61,283 nucleotides of DNA, taken from Kaistella jeonii. GTDB lineage: Bacteria; Bacteroidota; Bacteroidia; Flavobacteriales; Weeksellaceae. The notes under the pieces are model-generated. The model did not search any database, had not been told where the DNA came from, and saw only the letters and a list, made by a program, of their open reading frames with translations. Within the stretch, counting starts at the first letter, position 1, and each line of letters begins with the position of its first letter. Both the position numbers and the translations under genes were made by a program. Below, piece by piece: positions 43,528-52,329 of the stretch. The stretch lies in assembly GCF_000812865.1 (NCBI RefSeq), contig NZ_JSYL01000014.1, positions 1 to 61,283 on the forward strand. Reading direction: 5' to 3'.

Positions 43528-43854
43528 TTATTTTAATTTAAGCAAATTTTCCAAGATTTTATTCATTTCGGCGATTTCAGAAGAATTTAAAATCCCTAAT
43601 TTTCCCACCAATAAGTATTTATCTAGTGTTGCAATTTTTGAAACCTTTAAAACTGAATCTACTTTAAGCCCGTTAGCTTCGGTTTTTTTTATTTCAATAT
43701 CCGAAAAATCCCGCCATTTCATGTTTGAAGTAATAAAACAAACCATTATATCGGATTCTTTTGAGAATAAAATTACAGCAGGACGTAACTTATTGCCCGA
43801 CAAATCGGTAAATGGAAAAGGAATTAAAACAATATCTCCTTTATTCATTTCCAT
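43528..43854 (-). CDS. PemK/MazF-type endoribonuclease toxin
   Basis: The 108-residue protein begins with the PemK/MazF signature GDIVLIPFPFTDLSGNKLRPAVIL and has FITSNMKW with the conserved Ser/Thr pocket. The fold (SH3-like dimer) cuts mRNA at specific sites. It overlaps its likely antitoxin gene by 14 bases, the typical antitoxin-first arrangement on the minus strand. The final part, LKVSKIATLDKYLL, matches the family C-terminus. It should be active. Confidence 0.88.
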   Translation of the reverse strand: MEMNKGDIVLIPFPFTDLSGNKLRPAVILFSKESDIMVCFITSNMKWRDFSDIEIKKTEANGLKVDSVLKVSKIATLDKYLLVGKLGILNSSEIAEMNKILENLLKLK

Positions 43855-44074
43855 ATTTTAATCTAACATCAGAAATCGAATATATCACTTCGTCTTCTCT
43901 CAAAAAATCATACGATTTACTTTGTTCAATAAGCTCAGCAATATTATCTTTCAATAAGCTTTCTTCATATTTTTTCAAAATAAAAGCAGCAAAATCAGAA
44001 ATCTCTTCTACCTTATTTTCGGGAAGTTGATTAATGATCTTGATTGTTTTTTCGATAAAGCTCACTCTTTCCAT
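43841..44074 (-). CDS. Antitoxin partner of the PemK-like toxin
   Basis: The 77-residue protein has an N-terminal helix-rich part (FIEKTIKIINQLPENKVEEISDFAAFIL) like DUF2281/VapB-type antitoxins and an acidic, flexible C-terminus expected to block the toxin groove. No AbrB or RHH DNA-binding motif is clear, so autoregulation is uncertain. It is transcribed first; a -7 box (44091-44098) lies 17 bases upstream. Confidence 0.78.
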   Translation of the reverse strand: MERVSFIEKTIKIINQLPENKVEEISDFAAFILKKYEESLLKDNIAELIEQSKSYDFLREDEVIYSISDVRLKYGNE

Positions 44075-44090
44075 TGCCTTAAATTTTAAA

Positions 44091-44098
44091 CAAAGATA
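44091..44098 (-). promoter_or_regulatory. -7 promoter box of the toxin-antitoxin operon
   Basis: The minus strand reads TATCTTTG, an exact TAnnTTTG, 17 bases before the antitoxin ATG. Confidence 0.55.
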
Positions 44099-44218
44099 AT
44101 TTTTTTCACCACCAAGTCAAAATATAAAGAGTTTTACTCCTGCTTCAATAGAGGCAAAGTTGATGTGCATTTTCATTTTCGATAAAAATAAACGATTTTT
44201 GCAGTCTCAAAATTTATT

Positions 44219-45814
44219 ATGTCAGAACTCCTCAAAGAAATAGAAAGAAGAAAAACCTTCGGAATTATCTCGCATCCCGATGCCGGAAAAACTACGCTTA
44301 CAGAAAAGTTGCTTCTTTTTGGGGGGGCGATTCAGGAAGCAGGTGCGGTAAAATCGAACAAAATTAAAAAAGGAGCAACTTCCGATTTTATGGAGATCGA
44401 AAGACAGAGAGGGATTTCTGTGGCGACTTCAGTTTTGGCTTTCGAATATAAAAATCATAAAATAAATATCCTCGATACTCCCGGTCACAAGGATTTCGCG
44501 GAAGACACTTACCGAACTTTAACTGCCGTTGATTCTGTGATCGTTGTGATCGACGTAGCAAAAGGAGTCGAAGAACAAACGGAAAAACTTGTGAAAGTTT
44601 GCCGAATGCGGAATATTCCGATGCTGGTTTTCATTAATAAATTAGACCGTGAAGGAAAAGATGCATTTGATCTGTTGGATGAAGTAGAACAAAAATTAGG
44701 TTTAACCGTGGTTCCGCTTTCTTTGCCGATTGGAATGGGAAGTGATTTTCAGGGAATTTATAATATCTGGGAAAATAATATTCAGCTATTCTTAGAAGAC
44801 AAAAAACAGAAAGTTGGTGAAGCCATTAAGTTTGATGACATCACTGATCCTAAAATTGATGAGATCATCGGCGAAAAAGCTGCTGCAGAATTAAGAGAAG
44901 AACTCGAGCTGGTACAATCAGTTTATCCCCCGTTTAATCGGGAAGATTATTTAAATGGTGATCTGCAACCCGTTTTCTTTGGTTCTGCTCTGAATAATTT
45001 TGGAGTTCGCGAACTCTTGGATGCGTTCATTGAAATCGCACCAAAACCTCAACCGAAAGAGAGTGAGACCAGAATTGTAAAACCCGAAGAAAAAGATTTC
45101 ACCGGATTTATTTTTAAAATTCACGCCAACATGGATCCGAAACATCGTGACAGATTGGCTTTCGTGAAAATCGTATCCGGAACCTTTAAGAGAAATGAAA
45201 ATTATTTATTGGTTAGAGATAATAAAAAGATGAAGTTTTCTTCTCCTAACGCATTCTTCGCGGACAAGAAAGAAATCGTGGACGAAAGTTTTCCCGGAGA
45301 TATTGTGGGATTACATGACACAGGAAATTTCAGAATTGGTGATACTTTGACAGCTGGCGAAAAAATCTCCTTCAAAGGTGTACCGAGTTTTTCTCCGGAA
45401 CATTTCCGATATATTAATAACGATGATCCATTGAAAGCGAAACAGCTTGCGAAAGGAATCGATCAATTGATGGATGAAGGTGTAGCGCAATTATTTACGC
45501 TCGACATGAATAACCGAAAAATTATCGGAACCGTTGGAGCGCTTCAGTATGAAGTTATTCAGTACCGTTTGGAACATGAATATGGTGCGAAATGTAATTA
45601 CGAAGCACTTTCTATTCATAAAGCGTGTTGGATTGAGGCGGATGAAAAGTCTGATGAATTCAAAGAATTTGCGAGATTGAAACAAAGATTTATGGCGAAA
45701 GATAAATACGGACAACCTGTATTTTTAGCGGATTCTTCGTTCACGATTCACATGACGCAGGAGAAATTCCCGAATGTGAAGCTGCATTTCATTAGTGAAT
45801 TTAAAAAGGATTAG
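44219..45814 (+). CDS. prfC: Peptide chain release factor 3
   Basis: The 531-residue translational GTPase has G1 SHPDAGKTTLTEKLL, switch I GISVATSV, G3 DTPGHKDFAEDTYRTL, G4 INKLDREG, and the RF3-specific tail (YEVIQYRLEHEYGAKCNYEAL). RF3 removes RF1/RF2 from the ribosome after termination. Length matches prfC (about 530). It is monocistronic; a degenerate repeat region follows. Confidence 0.95.
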   Translation: MSELLKEIERRKTFGIISHPDAGKTTLTEKLLLFGGAIQEAGAVKSNKIKKGATSDFMEIERQRGISVATSVLAFEYKNHKINILDTPGHKDFAEDTYRTLTAVDSVIVVIDVAKGVEEQTEKLVKVCRMRNIPMLVFINKLDREGKDAFDLLDEVEQKLGLTVVPLSLPIGMGSDFQGIYNIWENNIQLFLEDKKQKVGEAIKFDDITDPKIDEIIGEKAAAELREELELVQSVYPPFNREDYLNGDLQPVFFGSALNNFGVRELLDAFIEIAPKPQPKESETRIVKPEEKDFTGFIFKIHANMDPKHRDRLAFVKIVSGTFKRNENYLLVRDNKKMKFSSPNAFFADKKEIVDESFPGDIVGLHDTGNFRIGDTLTAGEKISFKGVPSFSPEHFRYINNDDPLKAKQLAKGIDQLMDEGVAQLFTLDMNNRKIIGTVGALQYEVIQYRLEHEYGAKCNYEALSIHKACWIEADEKSDEFKEFARLKQRFMAKDKYGQPVFLADSSFTIHMTQEKFPNVKLHFISEFKKD

Positions 45815-46065
45815 TTTTGTTTGAAACACAAAAAGGTATAAAGGTTTTTTGATGCATTTTTGACACAGTAGTTATTTGGTAATTTAAATTCTTTCTAATG
45901 GTTCACATTAGATTTAAGTAATTAAATCTTGCGTAGGACTCTTAAATTACATTCCATTTTTGTGAAATTAAAATAGTTTTATACCGATTGTCTTTTGTGA
46001 CTTTTGTGGTTCGAAGTTTTGACTTGTAAAATTCTTGTAAATTGATTTGCAAAAAACAGATATAG
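45815..46065. other. Gene-free region, possible degenerate dispersed repeat
   Basis: No credible ORF. It shares words in order with 41820-42020 (CACATTAG, AAATCTT, TCTTAA, CTTTTGTGGTTC). It ends just before the terminator at 46066-46096. Confidence 0.4.
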
Positions 46066-46096
46066 AGACTCTTAATTGATTTAAGAGTCTTTTTTT
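46066..46096 (+). terminator. Rho-independent terminator, downstream of prfC
   Basis: An inverted repeat AGACTCTTAA / TTAAGAGTCT with a short loop is followed by T7. Confidence 0.8.
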
Positions 46097-46150
46097 CTTT
46101 TTTAGGGAATGCTATTTGATTCTACCCGATTGTAAAAATTTAAAATTATA

Positions 46151-47299
46151 ATGAAGAAAATATTTTTAGGTCTCTTTATTTCAGCGGCTATAATTTCCTG
46201 TGATAAAAGTACCATTCAACAAACCACAGATTCCATCAAACATGCCGACAGTCTTTTCACGAAGGCGAATAATGGTTACAAAACTTTAGATTCCATTTCG
46301 AAAACAATTACCGATTCTGATGGAATTGCTAATAGAGTCATCATCCCTGAAATTCAAAGACAGAAAAAATCGATCGACAGTACCATCAAATCTGGTGGAT
46401 GGAAAATCGATTCTATTAATAAAGAAATTGAAAAAATAACGAAACATGTCGTGGTTGGAACCGAAGTCGTAAAAACACTCGATTCCGCAAACGACGCTTT
46501 GAATAAAGGTGAAAGCGCGATTAAAGTTTTGACGAGAACGGCCGATAAAATTTTGAACCAAATGAAAAGACAAACTCCACCGTCAAATCCTTCCCAAAAT
46601 AACAATGCAAAATCACAGGATCAAAATAATACAGTCATTCCACCGATTGTAGAAAAAAATCCGTTGGTGAAAACTGCGAAAATTGAAATTGAGGTCGAAG
46701 ATCTTCAAACTGCAAAATCTCTTTTACAGCAGAAAATTCGGGAAAATAATGCAGATTTGGTGACTGAAAATCTCATTCAGAAAGAAGGGTTTCAAAGAGC
46801 ATATGTAACGGTAAAAGTGCCGCTTCAAAATTTCGATCAATTGGTCAGAAACGTTTCTTCACAGATTGGAAATTTAAAAACAAAAGAAGTAGAATCTGAA
46901 GGAATCGATTATGTTTCCCAACAAATGTGCGATGTTGAAATTACGTTGGTTCAAAATGAAAAACTGGGCGGAAACACTTTCAATAAAGATGAGTCTGCAA
47001 AAACCCCAGATTCCTTTGGATCGAAATCATCAAATGCTTTTATGGATGGCTTTAAAGTTTTAGGAACGGTGATGATTGCCATTCTTCCTTTTTGGCCACT
47101 CTTTATCATTGCAGGATTAGTTTGGTACTTCATCCGTAGAAATAAAAGAAGAGCAGCTGAAAAAGTTTTTAATAATGGTAAAAATGTTGCTCAATCAGAA
47201 ACCTTTAATAAAGAAAAAACGATAGAAAATCAGTCTGAAACTGAAGAAGTCAAAACTGATGAACCCACCGATTATTCCAAATATTTGCCAAAGGAATAA
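46151..47299 (+). CDS. DUF4349 domain lipoprotein with membrane anchor
   Basis: The 382-residue protein starts with a lipoprotein signal (MKKIFLGLFISAAIISC, Cys17). A coiled-coil-prone region (20-140), a Pro/Asn/Gln linker, then the DUF4349 domain (about 175-275: KTAKIEIEVEDLQTAKSLL, AYVTVKVPLQNFDQLV, DYVSQQMCDVEITL) follow. A transmembrane helix (MIAILPFWPLFIIAGLVWYFI, about 315-335) and a charged tail end it. Proteins of this type are envelope-spanning; role unknown. Odd: both a lipobox and a C-terminal membrane helix. Confidence 0.82.
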   Translation: MKKIFLGLFISAAIISCDKSTIQQTTDSIKHADSLFTKANNGYKTLDSISKTITDSDGIANRVIIPEIQRQKKSIDSTIKSGGWKIDSINKEIEKITKHVVVGTEVVKTLDSANDALNKGESAIKVLTRTADKILNQMKRQTPPSNPSQNNNAKSQDQNNTVIPPIVEKNPLVKTAKIEIEVEDLQTAKSLLQQKIRENNADLVTENLIQKEGFQRAYVTVKVPLQNFDQLVRNVSSQIGNLKTKEVESEGIDYVSQQMCDVEITLVQNEKLGGNTFNKDESAKTPDSFGSKSSNAFMDGFKVLGTVMIAILPFWPLFIIAGLVWYFIRRNKRRAAEKVFNNGKNVAQSETFNKEKTIENQSETEEVKTDEPTDYSKYLPKE

Positions 47300-47323
47300 G
47301 TCGAAATATATAAAAATATGAAA

Positions 47324-47578
47324 TTATAAAGCTTTGGGTAAAGTTACCTTTCCGCCGGTCATGTAGTAGAAAAAAATTCCAGCAGAGATCAGTAAAACGA
47401 CGTAAATGATGATTAAAATCTTTTGTTTTTTCAACACTGATAAAAGCAGCAAACCTAAAATCCCAAGAACCAAAAGACTCATTTTTTGAAACGGATCTTT
47501 TAGAAACAGAGAAACTGCAACGAGTCCCAAAGACAGGAAATGGAAAATACGCTCTCTTTTTAATATCAATTCTTTCAT
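47324..47578 (-). CDS. Small membrane protein, hypothetical
   Basis: The 84-residue protein has three hydrophobic segments (about 15-30, 32-48 and 53-72). No family recognised. It is convergent with the DUF4349 gene, has a terminator-like hairpin just upstream (47593-47620), and shows no other domains. Confidence 0.6.
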   Translation of the reverse strand: MKELILKRERIFHFLSLGLVAVSLFLKDPFQKMSLLVLGILGLLLLSVLKKQKILIIIYVVLLISAGIFFYYMTGGKVTLPKAL

Positions 47579-47592
47579 GGCCTAAAAATAAG

Positions 47593-47626
47593 AAATCCTT
47601 TCAAATAGTTGAAAGGATTTTCTTTT
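47593..47626 (-). terminator. Hairpin terminator
   Basis: An inverted repeat AATCCTTTCAA / TTGAAAGGATT with a four-base loop lies between the small membrane protein gene and the gene at 47719, both on the minus strand. Its A-rich left flank suits the minus-strand transcript of the latter. Confidence 0.75.
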
Positions 47627-47718
47627 TATTTCAAATGAATATTTTTACTGTTTTTTATTTGTCACTTGCAACAGCGTATTTTAGAGTTACTGGTGTTTCC
47701 AAGCCAATTATTTTATCG

Positions 47719-48084
47719 TTATTTCATATTCACGACTTTATCTACGACATAATTCGTATTTCCCCTCCAAGGAAGAACGCCGTGGTATTCTTTGTAATGC
47801 AGATCAAACGTTTTACCGTTGTTTACTTCTAATTCTTTAAATATGGCTTCATCTTCTATAGAAAATTCGAATTCATAACTCGTTAAACTTCCCGTTTTTG
47901 AATTGGCTCCAAAACCTTGCTGAATAAGTTTTCCTTCGTACGTTTTGAAAACGTTGCCTTTTTTTACGGCATAATTCAGCACTCCGGATTTTACACCTTC
48001 ACCGAAAACGAAGTAATATTTATACCACGTAAATCCACTCAATAAAAGCAGAATTGCAACCAGAATCACCCAAAAATATTTCAT
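47719..48084 (-). CDS. Membrane-anchored hypothetical protein
   Basis: The 121-residue protein has an N-terminal membrane segment (WVILVAILLLLSGFTWY) and a beta-rich extracytoplasmic part with KGNVFKTYEGKLIQQGF and FDLHYKEYHGVLPWRG. Homologues of this kind are common in Weeksellaceae but have no known function, and I name none. It lies 15 bases after the acyl-CoA dehydrogenase gene, in the same direction. Confidence 0.7.
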   Translation of the reverse strand: MKYFWVILVAILLLLSGFTWYKYYFVFGEGVKSGVLNYAVKKGNVFKTYEGKLIQQGFGANSKTGSLTSYEFEFSIEDEAIFKELEVNNGKTFDLHYKEYHGVLPWRGNTNYVVDKVVNMK

Positions 48085-48099
48085 AGGAAGTTTATTTTA

Positions 48100-49248
48100 T
48101 TACTTAGAATTTTTAACAATACTACGGGAAATTACAATTTTCTGAATCTCAGAAGTCCCTTCGTAGATCTGTGTAATTTTTGCATCACGCATCATTCTTT
48201 CTACGTGATATTCCTTTACATAACCATAACCACCGTGAATTTGAACTGCTTCAATCGAAACATCCATCGCAACTTGAGAGGCATATAATTTTGCCATTGC
48301 ACCGATTTCAGAGATGTCTTTTCCTTCATCTTTTTCCACTGCAGCTTTATAACACAACATTCTCGCCGCCATGATCGACGTCGCCATATCTGCTAGTTTA
48401 AAAGCAATCGCCTGGTGATTGATGATCTCCGTTTTGAAAGCTTTTCTTACCTGAGCATATTTTAAAGACAATTCGTAAGCTCCTGATGCAATTCCCAAAG
48501 CTTGAGAAGCAATCCCGATTCTACCACCATTTAAAACAGCCATTGCGAAATTAAATCCGAATCCGTCTTCACCGATTCTGTTTTCTTTTGGCACTTTCAC
48601 ATCCGTAAATAATAAAGAATGCGTGTCGCTTCCTCTAATTCCGAGTTTGTCTTCTTTAGGTCCGATCGCAAAACCTTCCCAACCTTTTTCGACGATAAAA
48701 GCGTTGATTCCTTTATGCTTTTTCTCTGGATCAGTTTGTGCGATGACGATATAATAAGTAGCATTTCCACCATTGGTGATCCAGTTTTTGGTACCGTTGA
48801 GCAAATAATAATCACCCATATCTACAGCAGTCGTTTGCTGAGAAGTGGCATCAGAGCCAGCTTCTGGTTCAGACAATGCAAAAGCACCGATCACTTCCCC
48901 ACTTGCAAGTGGTTGCAGATACTTCAATTTTTGTTCTTCATTACAGAATTTTTCCATTCCTGCGCAAACCAAAGAATTATTTACCGACATTACGACTGCT
49001 GCAGAAGCATCTACTTTTGCAATTTCTTCAATTGCCAAAACATAAGAAATACTGTCCATTCCGGCGCCGCCGTATTTTGGATCTACCATCATACCGAGGA
49101 AACCCAATTGTCCCATTTTCTTTACTTGCTCATGCGGAAATCTCTGTTGGTTGTCTCTTTCTATAACTCCAGGTAAAAGTTCAGTTTGAGCAAAATCTCT
49201 TGCAGCTTGCTGAATCATCAACTGTTCTTCTGATAAATTAAAATTCAT
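48100..49248 (-). CDS. Acyl-CoA dehydrogenase
   Basis: The 382-residue flavoenzyme has ALSEPEAGSDATS, NGTKNWITNGG, FTDVKVPKENRIG, a C-terminal helical domain with AVQIHGGYGYVKEYHVERMMRDAK, and the catalytic Glu in QIYEGTSEIQ. It oxidises acyl-CoA to enoyl-CoA with FAD, using ETF as acceptor. The short/branched-chain type is likely from length, but chain length is not certain. Divergent to the acyl-CoA ligase gene. Confidence 0.93.
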   Translation of the reverse strand: MNFNLSEEQLMIQQAARDFAQTELLPGVIERDNQQRFPHEQVKKMGQLGFLGMMVDPKYGGAGMDSISYVLAIEEIAKVDASAAVVMSVNNSLVCAGMEKFCNEEQKLKYLQPLASGEVIGAFALSEPEAGSDATSQQTTAVDMGDYYLLNGTKNWITNGGNATYYIVIAQTDPEKKHKGINAFIVEKGWEGFAIGPKEDKLGIRGSDTHSLLFTDVKVPKENRIGEDGFGFNFAMAVLNGGRIGIASQALGIASGAYELSLKYAQVRKAFKTEIINHQAIAFKLADMATSIMAARMLCYKAAVEKDEGKDISEIGAMAKLYASQVAMDVSIEAVQIHGGYGYVKEYHVERMMRDAKITQIYEGTSEIQKIVISRSIVKNSK

Positions 49249-49491
49249 AAAAAAGTTTATATGTTGTCTGTAAATTTACATAATTTCTCAAAGGTGAAAA
49301 ATTTAATTATGCAAGTCTATGAATATTTCTTAAAATTGAAAATTATGTAAACAATTAATGATAAATATACGCTTTTTACTTAAAAATTTAGAACCAAAAA
49401 TACTTTTTGCTGTTTAAAATAAAAATGATATTTTTACAAAAGTGCAAATTAATTTTACTTAATATTACGCACAACAAAGAAAAACAAAGCT

Positions 49492-51270
49492 ATGTCTATA
49501 AAAAGAATTTTCGATTTTGCTCATGAAGCATTACAAAAATATCCGCAAGATGAAATGTTCATCACGAAATATGCAGGAGAATGGGAAAAAACTTCTACCA
49601 AAGAGTATCTTCATCTTGGAAATCAAATTTCACGCGGCCTTTTAAAACTGGGAATTAAACCTGGTGATAAAATTGCCCTGATTACTACTGCGACAAGAAC
49701 TGAATGGGCGGTAATGGATTTGGGTATTTCTCAGATTGGTGCAGTTTCGGTACCGGTTTATCCGAGTATCGCTCCAGATGATTTTGATTATATTTTTAAT
49801 AATGCCGAAGTGCAATATTGTTTCCTTTCAGATAAAGTTTTGCTCGAGAAAGTAATGAAGATCAAACAAAACGTTCCGACTTTAAAAGGCGTTTTCAGTT
49901 TTGACGAAATTGAAGGAACTGCAAACTGGAAAGAAGTACTGGATCTGGGAAAAGATGAAGCTACGCAAAATGAAGTGGAAGATCTTTCAAAAAGCATTAA
50001 TTCTGAAGATTTAGCTACGATCATTTTTACGTCTGGAACGACAGGAAAACCAAAAGGGGTCATGTTGACGCATCAAAATATTGTTTCCAACGTTATCGCA
50101 TCGAATTCCAGAATTCCGCGCGTGAAGGGAATGGATTATACCGATGTGAAGATCCTGAGTTTCTTACCGATCTGTCATATTTTTGAAAGAATGCTTTTTT
50201 ATCTCTATCAATACAATGGCTACTCGATCTACTTCGCTGAAAGTATCGAAAAAATGGGTGATAACATTAAAGAAGTTCAACCTCATATCATGTCGGTTGT
50301 ACCCCGTTTGATCGAAAAGGTTTATGATAAAATTTATGACAAAGGAACCAGCGCAGGTGGTTTAAAATCTAAAATTTTCCTTTGGGCACTTGGCGTAAAT
50401 AAAGCCAAACAAAAATTAGGAAAACCTTCTGGATTACAGGAAATTATTGCCGACAAGCTTGTATTTTCAAAATGGCGGGACGGTCTTGGTGGAAACATTA
50501 TCACCCTCGTTTCAGGTTCAGCTGCATTGTCGCCGCGACTCAATAAAATGTTCCAGAATGCGGGAATCCCTATTTTGGAAGGATATGGTTTAACAGAAAC
50601 TTCGCCCGTTATCGCGGTGAACAGTTTCGGCAAAATAAAAATTGGAACCGTTGGTCATGTTCTGGATAATCTGGAAGTGAAAATTCAGGAAGATGGAGAG
50701 ATCACAGTAAAAGGACCTTCTGTTTTCAAAGGTTATTTTAAAAATGAGGAACAGACTGCTGAAGCATTTACACCGGAAGGTTTTTTCAAAACGGGCGACA
50801 TCGGACATATTGATGAAGAAGGATATTTGCATATTACAGACCGTAAAAAAGAAATGTTTAAAACTTCGGGTGGAAAATATATAGCTCCTCAAGTTCTGGA
50901 AAATCAGGCAAAAGCTTCCAAATTCATCGAACAGGTAATGGTTGTGGGCGACGGCGAAAAAATGCCTTGTGCATTTATACAGCCTGATTTTAATTTTGTA
51001 AAAAACTGGGCAGAAAGAAAAGGATTAAATATAGGAACTACGACGGAAGAAATTTCAAAAAGCCCGGAATTAAAAGAAAGGATTGGAAAAGAAATCGACT
51101 ATCTAAACACGAAACTCGGTAACTGGGAACAGATCAAAAGATTTGAACTCACGCCGGAGGTTTGGTCCATCGAAATGGGACTGCTCACTCCTACTTTGAA
51201 ATTAAAAAGAAAAGCCGTGAAAGAAAGATATTTAAAACTGTATAATAAAATGTACGGTCATGAGGATTAA
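49492..51270 (+). CDS. Long-chain acyl-CoA ligase (AMP-forming)
   Basis: The 592-residue adenylating enzyme has ATIIFTSGTTGKPKGVMLTH (P-loop), LEGYGLTETSP, TGDIGHIDEEGYLHITDRKKEMF (hinge and Asp) and SGGKYIAPQVLE. It activates fatty acids to acyl-CoA for membrane use or beta-oxidation. The acyl-CoA dehydrogenase gene lies opposite, 243 bases away, which fits fatty-acid catabolism. Length is normal for FadD-like enzymes of Bacteroidota. A terminator is at 51333-51357. Confidence 0.94.
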   Translation: MSIKRIFDFAHEALQKYPQDEMFITKYAGEWEKTSTKEYLHLGNQISRGLLKLGIKPGDKIALITTATRTEWAVMDLGISQIGAVSVPVYPSIAPDDFDYIFNNAEVQYCFLSDKVLLEKVMKIKQNVPTLKGVFSFDEIEGTANWKEVLDLGKDEATQNEVEDLSKSINSEDLATIIFTSGTTGKPKGVMLTHQNIVSNVIASNSRIPRVKGMDYTDVKILSFLPICHIFERMLFYLYQYNGYSIYFAESIEKMGDNIKEVQPHIMSVVPRLIEKVYDKIYDKGTSAGGLKSKIFLWALGVNKAKQKLGKPSGLQEIIADKLVFSKWRDGLGGNIITLVSGSAALSPRLNKMFQNAGIPILEGYGLTETSPVIAVNSFGKIKIGTVGHVLDNLEVKIQEDGEITVKGPSVFKGYFKNEEQTAEAFTPEGFFKTGDIGHIDEEGYLHITDRKKEMFKTSGGKYIAPQVLENQAKASKFIEQVMVVGDGEKMPCAFIQPDFNFVKNWAERKGLNIGTTTEEISKSPELKERIGKEIDYLNTKLGNWEQIKRFELTPEVWSIEMGLLTPTLKLKRKAVKERYLKLYNKMYGHED

Positions 51271-51273
51271 TTT

Positions 51274-51301
51274 CGAGATTCGAGTTTCGGGTTTCGAGCG
51301 G
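51274..51301. repeat. Heptanucleotide repeat (CGAGTTT-type)
   Basis: Four 7-bp units (CGAGATT, CGAGTTT, CGGGTTT, CGAGCGG) follow the ligase stop codon by three bases. Their reverse complement appears at 19441-19461 (CGAACCA, CGAAACT, CGAAACC) before the HipA-like gene. Confidence 0.7.
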
Positions 51302-51332
51302 TGAGATTTTAAAAAATAAAATATTGTAAAAG

Positions 51333-51357
51333 CACGGTTTTTTTGGGCCGTGTTTTT
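51333..51357 (+). terminator. Terminator after the acyl-CoA ligase gene
   Basis: CACGG / CCGTG around a T-rich loop with a following T5 tract. The stem is short, so this is moderate. Confidence 0.6.
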
Positions 51358-51414
51358 ATGTTTATTGAAAGGAAATGAAAGCTGACTATTCACAAAAACA
51401 TAAAGAAAAAAAAT

Positions 51415-51834
51415 ATGATAACCGAGATTAGCTTCGAGTACTGGAACAAACTTTCTACCCAAACCGTTTTTATCACTTCACTTTTGGGAGGTTTTTCAAT
51501 TTTGGTGATTGCAAATCTTTTGGTTTCTGAACTGAAAACCAAACTTATAAAATACGTTTTATTGACTTCGACTTTAGCGGCGGGTTTATTTTTGATTTCA
51601 ATTTTTGCCTGGACCGGTGTTATGATGATGACGACTCCAGGATATCCTGAAAAAATTGGAAGCAGCGAATTTACTTACCACCGATTGCTTGGAACAACTA
51701 CTCTTATGTTGGGAATTATATCCTTGCTTTCTATGGTTGCCTTAGTTGGGTGGACAAAGTCAAGAAAAATGGGAATTATTACAACGGTCATCGGTATTTT
51801 AACGTTTATCTTGATATTGACGACGTTCAGTTAA
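51415..51834 (+). CDS. Small polytopic membrane protein, hypothetical
   Basis: The 139-residue protein has four hydrophobic segments (about 17-36, 46-66, 88-108 and 117-137). A conserved-looking loop TTPGYPEKIGSSEFTYHRLLG lies between the second and third. No family is recognised. It precedes two DoxX-like genes by 150 bases on the same strand. Confidence 0.65.
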   Translation: MITEISFEYWNKLSTQTVFITSLLGGFSILVIANLLVSELKTKLIKYVLLTSTLAAGLFLISIFAWTGVMMMTTPGYPEKIGSSEFTYHRLLGTTTLMLGIISLLSMVALVGWTKSRKMGIITTVIGILTFILILTTFS

Positions 51835-51982
51835 TATTGATGAACAATTCAAAAGTAATCCCAGTTGGTGTGAATTCAGTACCAAAACACTACTTTTGGT
51901 GTAGTGTCCCCTTCATTTAATTATCGGACAAAAAAGACAGTATTCATCAGACAAAAAAAAATAATCCTCTAAAATAAATACC

Positions 51983-52327
51983 ATGACAAATCTTCTAATT
52001 TTAGCACAAATTATTGTAGCAGCATCTGTAGCCTACGTTTGGATTTTCAGATACGACGTAATTATCAAAGAATTTAAACAATTCGGACTCAGTGATTTAA
52101 CGCGAACCTTTGTAGGAGCCGTCAAAGTTTCCTTAGCCACGCTGTTAGTCGCCGGTATTTGGTTTCCCACCTTAGTTGCGATACCCGCTATTTTGATGGG
52201 ATTATTCATGGTCGCTGCACAGTATTTCCATTTCAAAATTAAAAACCCATTCATTAAACATTTGCCCTCGCTTGTTTTACTTATTTTATGTGCCTTCATC
52301 GCACTGGTTTCAATGAATATCATTTAA
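51983..52327 (+). CDS. DoxX-like membrane protein
   Basis: The 114-residue protein has four predicted membrane segments with the DoxX-like spacing and a positively charged loop (KEFKQFGLSDLTRTFVGAVKVSL). Members of this superfamily have been linked to redox or quinol chemistry, but small bacterial ones are unassigned. It is followed directly by a second DoxX-like gene. Confidence 0.7.
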   Translation: MTNLLILAQIIVAASVAYVWIFRYDVIIKEFKQFGLSDLTRTFVGAVKVSLATLLVAGIWFPTLVAIPAILMGLFMVAAQYFHFKIKNPFIKHLPSLVLLILCAFIALVSMNII

Positions 52328-52329
52328 AT

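Noticed and set aside
47635..47832. 65-codon plus-strand ORF
   Set aside because: It overlaps the 3' half of a better minus-strand gene, lacks a family and follows a terminator-like hairpin.
48619..49176. 185-residue plus-strand ORF inside the acyl-CoA dehydrogenase gene
   Set aside because: It is opposite a well-conserved enzyme and has no recognisable domain.
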